Under the pieces are notes generated by a model that was not told the origin of the DNA, ran no database searches, and worked only from the letters and a program-made list of their open reading frames with translations. This document shows, piece after piece, positions 3,590 to 5,117 of a stretch of DNA of 5,117 nucleotides (within the stretch, counting starts at the first letter, position 1; every line of letters starts with the position of its first letter). Position numbers and translations under genes: made by a program. This stretch comes from a bacterium (GTDB lineage: Bacteria; Patescibacteriota; Saccharimonadia; Saccharimonadales; UBA4665), in contig JAJYKI010000059.1 of the NCBI GenBank assembly GCA_021788675.1, positions 1-5,117 of the forward strand, read 5' to 3'.

Positions 3590-5117
3590 CCGATTGGAAA
3601 TCGAGTCCAGCAATAACGTTATTCGTCGTTTTACAATTCGACGCGTTGCCACTGTTGCCGCAATTTTCGGCCTACTGGCAGCGATTGAAAGCGTCTCCCA
3701 GTCAATCGGAATCATTTTAGCCTACCCTGATGCTAGTACCAGGGCAAAAGTCATCTACGGACTGGCCAGCAATCCGGCACTGGGACTTTTTTATGGCAAT
3801 ATGCATACCGATATAACCAGCCCCGGCGGCTATATGACATACCGGATAATGCCGATCATGATTCTGGTATTAGCGATTTGGGCGATGACTTTTATTACCA
3901 AAATGCTGCGCGGCCAAGAGGAAAACGGCAACTGGGAATTATTGCTTAGCGGAAGATCCTCAGCCAGAAACGCTACCGCCGATATCATGATGGGTTCTGG
4001 CGTAGCCCTGATAATCATCTTCTTTATGACAGCCCTGGTATTGCTAATTGCCGGCCACGGCGGCCGCTTTGCCATGCCCTACAAAGGCAGTTTAGTTTAT
4101 AGCCTGCTTTTAGCGCTCGGAGCCCTAATCGGTCTGGCTATTGGCGCATTAACCAGCCAGCTGGCAGTCACTAGAAGAAAAGCCGTAATTTATGGATTAG
4201 GTGTCCTGATTTTTATGTTTATGCTCCGTTCGATCGGCAACGCGGTTACTAGCTTAAGTTGGCTTAAAAATTTGAGCCCCTTCGGTTGGCTCGATAAGGC
4301 GAACCCCTTCAACGCGCCAGCCTACGTATGGATTTGGTTGACTCTACTTTTTTCGCTTTTAATCATCGGGTTTTCCATTTGGTTGAGCGGACGACGGGAT
4401 ATGGGTTCGAGTCTGATTATCGAGCGCGACAGCACCAAGCCTAAGCTCAAACTTTTAAATTCCCAGCTAGGTTTTAGCTATAAACAGCTAAGAAATATTT
4501 TTTGGGGTTGGATGATTGCCGCGCTGGCATTCGTGACCGTCATCGTTTCGATTGACAAAACAGTCGCCAAATCCATAACCGGATCAGGCGGATTAGTTAA
4601 GACATTCTCTAATTTAACCGGCAATCCTTACGCCCGGATTGAGATTGCCTATTTAAGTGCGGCCGGTTATTTTATCGTGCTTGCTCTTATTTTCATGATC
4701 ACGTCCAGCCTTGGACAGATCAGGAGCGAAGAATCATCAAATCGGATAGACAACTTTATAGCCGGCGGGATTACACGCTATCGGTGGCTGACAGCTCGTC
4801 TAAATGTTATTGTTTTAGCTGTATTTGCCATATATGTTTTATCCAGCTTAATCGTCTACGCGCTAGCTAAGGCTCAGGCTATAGATGTCGGATTCAACAG
4901 CCTGGTATTTAGCGGTCTGAACATTCTCGGCCCGGTAGCGTTTATATTAGGCCTGGGTATATTGCTTTATGGCTTATTGCCCAGATATGCTAATGCCATA
5001 ATTTACCTCGTGATTGGCTGGTCGTTCACGATTGACATACTAGCGGCTGCCCTAAAACTCAACCATTATTTTGGCGACAGTTCCATTTTCAAACACATGG
5101 CGCTCGTTCCGGCGGCA
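3579..5117 (+). CDS. ABC-2 exporter permease, two fused halves (3' end outside the window)
   Basis: The frame from the ATG at 3579 is open for 513 codons to the last base, with no stop, so the gene is partial only because the window ends. I see about 11 hydrophobic segments, near residues 20-37, 90-108, 136-158, 170-193, 201-217, 248-268, 307-325, 354-377, 405-428, 443-466 and 472-491. A cytosolic loop motif RGQEENGNWELLLSGR (111-126) in the first half has a degenerate counterpart, RSEESSNRIDNFIAGG (382-397), in the second. This indicates an internal duplication of an ABC-2-type six-helix unit. This layout, with a SKGN-type ATPase, matches the COG3559 'exporter of polyketide antibiotics' type, usually about 520-560 residues, so probably only a few tens of residues are missing. 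The closing text HMALVPAA resembles the family's near-terminal 'H-x-P-x-x-P' region. The start overlaps the ATPase gene by 11 bases and lacks a strong Shine-Dalgarno. Likely role: plasma-membrane export of a drug, antibiotic or lipid-like substrate; substrate unknown. Confidence 0.88.
   Translation, partial: MTADRLEIESSNNVIRRFTIRRVATVAAIFGLLAAIESVSQSIGIILAYPDASTRAKVIYGLASNPALGLFYGNMHTDITSPGGYMTYRIMPIMILVLAIWAMTFITKMLRGQEENGNWELLLSGRSSARNATADIMMGSGVALIIIFFMTALVLLIAGHGGRFAMPYKGSLVYSLLLALGALIGLAIGALTSQLAVTRRKAVIYGLGVLIFMFMLRSIGNAVTSLSWLKNLSPFGWLDKANPFNAPAYVWIWLTLLFSLLIIGFSIWLSGRRDMGSSLIIERDSTKPKLKLLNSQLGFSYKQLRNIFWGWMIAALAFVTVIVSIDKTVAKSITGSGGLVKTFSNLTGNPYARIEIAYLSAAGYFIVLALIFMITSSLGQIRSEESSNRIDNFIAGGITRYRWLTARLNVIVLAVFAIYVLSSLIVYALAKAQAIDVGFNSLVFSGLNILGPVAFILGLGILLYGLLPRYANAIIYLVIGWSFTIDILAAALKLNHYFGDSSIFKHMALVPAA

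Noticed and set aside
3830..4075. An 81-codon minus-strand open frame, and the other minus-strand frames at 108-350, 912-1103, 2030-2406, 2708-2908 and 3138-3429
   Set aside because: All lie opposite well-supported + strand genes, lack convincing ribosome binding sites and encode nothing recognisable. They are antisense shadows.
1..5117. Alternative genetic code with UGA as a sense codon
   Set aside because: Three genes end at TGA exactly where the next gene begins, and Trp residues at conserved positions are written TGG.
1..5117. CRISPR arrays, tRNA or rRNA genes, insertion sequences
   Set aside because: No regularly spaced direct repeats, tRNA-like cloverleaf, rRNA segments, transposase or terminal inverted repeats were seen. 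Coding sequence fills nearly the whole window.

Overview
The window is a compact bacterial segment with every supported gene on the + strand. It holds six complete genes and one gene cut by the right edge. Genes are spaced by a few bases or overlap by 4 to 11 bases, and most have a recognisable Shine-Dalgarno sequence. TGA serves as a normal stop (three genes end with it) and Trp is written TGG, so the standard bacterial code 11 applies. This excludes the UGA-glycine code of Gracilibacteria and Absconditibacteria. Base composition looks mid-range. Tight packing, small conserved domains, a salvage-type UPRT and a fused polyketide-exporter-like ABC system would fit a Patescibacteria/CPR lineage such as Saccharibacteria, but that placement is a weak inference from gene content. 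No marker gene is present to settle it.

Left block (about 1-2605): five genes read as one operon. In order they encode an 88-aa DUF2795-like protein; a 176-aa protein whose second half matches a small family with a D-H-x3-I-x2-W-x6-G-x-P core and a later ISW-x2-FF motif; a 281-aa protein of the bacterial archaeo-eukaryotic release factor group (baeRF, family 3 type) that ends before its expected C-terminal domain; a uracil phosphoribosyltransferase overlapping it by 4 bases; and an 89-aa DUF3175 protein starting 2 bases after the UPRT stop. To my knowledge DUF2795, the small ISW-x2-FF family and DUF3175 recur in bacterial stress-associated gene sets. The baeRF proteins have been proposed to act on ribosomes. 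I read the block as a stress or ribosome-maintenance cassette in which uracil salvage is coupled to a putative ribosome-associated factor. This reading is inference and has no experimental support that I know of.

Spacer (2606-2683): the only appreciable non-coding gap, 78 bases and AT-rich. It contains a perfect 15-bp palindrome (7-bp arms, 1-bp centre) followed 4 bases later by a TACAAT -10-like hexamer. This looks like a separately regulated promoter for the second block.

Right block (2684-5117): an ABC exporter operon. A 301-aa ATPase with all main NBD motifs overlaps by 11 bases a large membrane protein, open for 513 codons to the window edge. The membrane protein has two homologous-looking halves, as in fused ABC-2 exporters of the polyketide-antibiotic (COG3559-like) type. 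ATPase plus permease probably form a drug, lipid or peptide exporter of unknown substrate. I saw no RNA genes, CRISPR arrays, insertion sequences or genes on the minus strand.
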